Made by a program: the position numbers and the translations under genes
Part shown: positions 5,183-5,899 of the stretch, piece after piece
How the letters are laid out: each line of letters starts with the position of its first letter
Numbering within the stretch: the stretch's first letter is position 1
Source of the DNA: an uncultured Collinsella sp.
GTDB taxonomy: Bacteria > Actinomycetota > Coriobacteriia > Coriobacteriales > Coriobacteriaceae
Assembly (NCBI GenBank): GCA_902482615.1
Contig: CABTAA010000111.1
Span: 1-5,899 of the forward strand
Direction: 5' to 3'
DNA length: 5,899 bases
Notes under the pieces: generated by a model
What the model was told of the DNA's origin: nothing
What the model saw: the letters and a program-made list of their open reading frames with translations, nothing else
Databases searched by the model: none

Positions 5183-5899
5183 ATGGGAATGTATCAGGGA
5201 GTCAACGCTTCCGAGGGAATCGGTATCGGCACCGTCATGGTCGCCGTCGATCCCGTCTTGACGTTTGAGCCGCACGAGGTTGCTGATTCGGCAGCAGAGA
5301 AGGAGCGCTATCAGTCCGCTCTTTCGGTCTTCTGCGAGAAGACCCAGGCTCAGGCCGACCACATGAAGGAGACGGTGGGCGAGGCCGAGGCCGAGATCAT
5401 GAGCGGACACATTGTCCTGGCTCAGGACCCGGGCATGACCGACGCCATCAACGCCGCCATTGACGGCGGTACCTGCGCCGAGCAGGCGCTCATGGACACC
5501 TCGACCATGTTCGAGAACATGTTCCTGTCCATGGACGACGAGATGTTCCGTCTGCGCGCGGCCGACATCGCCGACATCCGCACCGGTATTCTGGCCGAGC
5601 TGCTGGGCAAGGAGGTCGTCGACCTCTCCGTCCTGCCCGAGAATACTGTCGTTGTCGTGCACGACCTCACGCCGTCCATGACCGCCACGATCGATAAGGC
5701 CCACGTTGCCGGTATCGTCACCGAGACCGGTGGCCGCACGTCGCACTCCGCGATCATTGCGCGCGCCCTCGAGATCCCGGCTGTCCTTTCGGTTTCCAAC
5801 AGCTGCACCGCGCTGCGCAACGGTATGACCGTTGTCGTCGACGGCGGCAAGGGTATCGTCGAGGCCGATCCCGATGAGGAGAAGCTCGCTGCCCATACC
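5183..5899 (+). CDS. ptsI: PTS Enzyme I (phosphoenolpyruvate-protein phosphotransferase), N-terminal part
   Basis: Enzyme I starts the PTS relay by taking phosphate from phosphoenolpyruvate and giving it to HPr; it is a cytoplasmic dimer. The frame has no stop before the right edge, so 239 residues are visible of about 570 expected. The N-terminus MYQGVNASEGIGIG matches the usual opening of the family. The HPr-binding helical domain follows (about 30-145), with the family-typical MSGHIVLAQDP at 73-83. The phosphohistidine motif TGGRTSHSAIIARALEIPAV (182-201) places the active His at residue 188 (codon 5744-5746). The PEP-binding barrel lies outside the window. The ATG at 5183 is used here; the ATG at 5189 aligns better with the usual family start and is equally likely. 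The gene lies 127 bases after ptsH, with a hairpin in between that may reduce read-through. Identity is firm. Confidence 0.96.
   Translation, partial: MGMYQGVNASEGIGIGTVMVAVDPVLTFEPHEVADSAAEKERYQSALSVFCEKTQAQADHMKETVGEAEAEIMSGHIVLAQDPGMTDAINAAIDGGTCAEQALMDTSTMFENMFLSMDDEMFRLRAADIADIRTGILAELLGKEVVDLSVLPENTVVVVHDLTPSMTATIDKAHVAGIVTETGGRTSHSAIIARALEIPAVLSVSNSCTALRNGMTVVVDGGKGIVEADPDEEKLAAHT

Noticed and set aside
5162..5896. Minus-strand open frame of 244 codons opposite ptsI
   Set aside because: It is the reverse shadow of the Enzyme I coding sequence, whose plus-strand translation carries the full phosphohistidine motif.
1..5899. CRISPR array, tRNA or rRNA genes
   Set aside because: No evenly spaced direct repeats and no sequence resembling tRNA arms or rRNA were seen by eye.

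Overview
The window looks like chromosome of a GC-rich Gram-positive actinobacterium. The gene set, codon choice and an HPr carrying both His15 and Ser46 fit the Coriobacteriia, with a Collinsella-like gut organism as my best guess. That assignment is inference from the look of the proteins, not from a database match. The window holds the end of a DNA-repair gene followed by a sugar phosphotransferase (PTS) locus.

Layout from left to right: the 3' part of recN (+, cut by the left edge); a 221-base convergent gap with a strong two-way terminator inside a 162-base nested inverted repeat; an RpiR/MurR-type phosphosugar-sensing repressor gene (-); a 270-base divergent control region with overlapping small palindromes; a fructose-family PTS permease gene (+, fused IIB-IIC-IIA); a 447-base gap with an intrinsic terminator, a perfect 25-base inverted repeat, a 50-base near-perfect palindrome and a structured leader; ptsH (HPr, +); a 127-base gap with a terminator-like hairpin; and the start of ptsI (Enzyme I, +, cut by the right edge).

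The PTS genes form a complete phosphate relay: PEP to Enzyme I (His188 here) to HPr (His15) to the IIA domain of the permease (His581) to its IIB domain (Cys12) to sugar entering through IIC. The divergent RpiR-family gene is the obvious candidate regulator of the permease, probably by sensing the phosphorylated sugar through its SIS domain. The PTS genes use a strongly C-ending codon set typical of high expression, while recN and the regulator are less biased.

I see no new multi-gene system. The least explained material is non-coding: three unrelated long inverted repeats within about 3.6 kb, a ptsH leader whose Shine-Dalgarno can be paired off, and a hairpin between ptsH and ptsI. The permease has an uncommon domain order (IIA at the C-terminus) and no 1-phosphofructokinase gene beside it.
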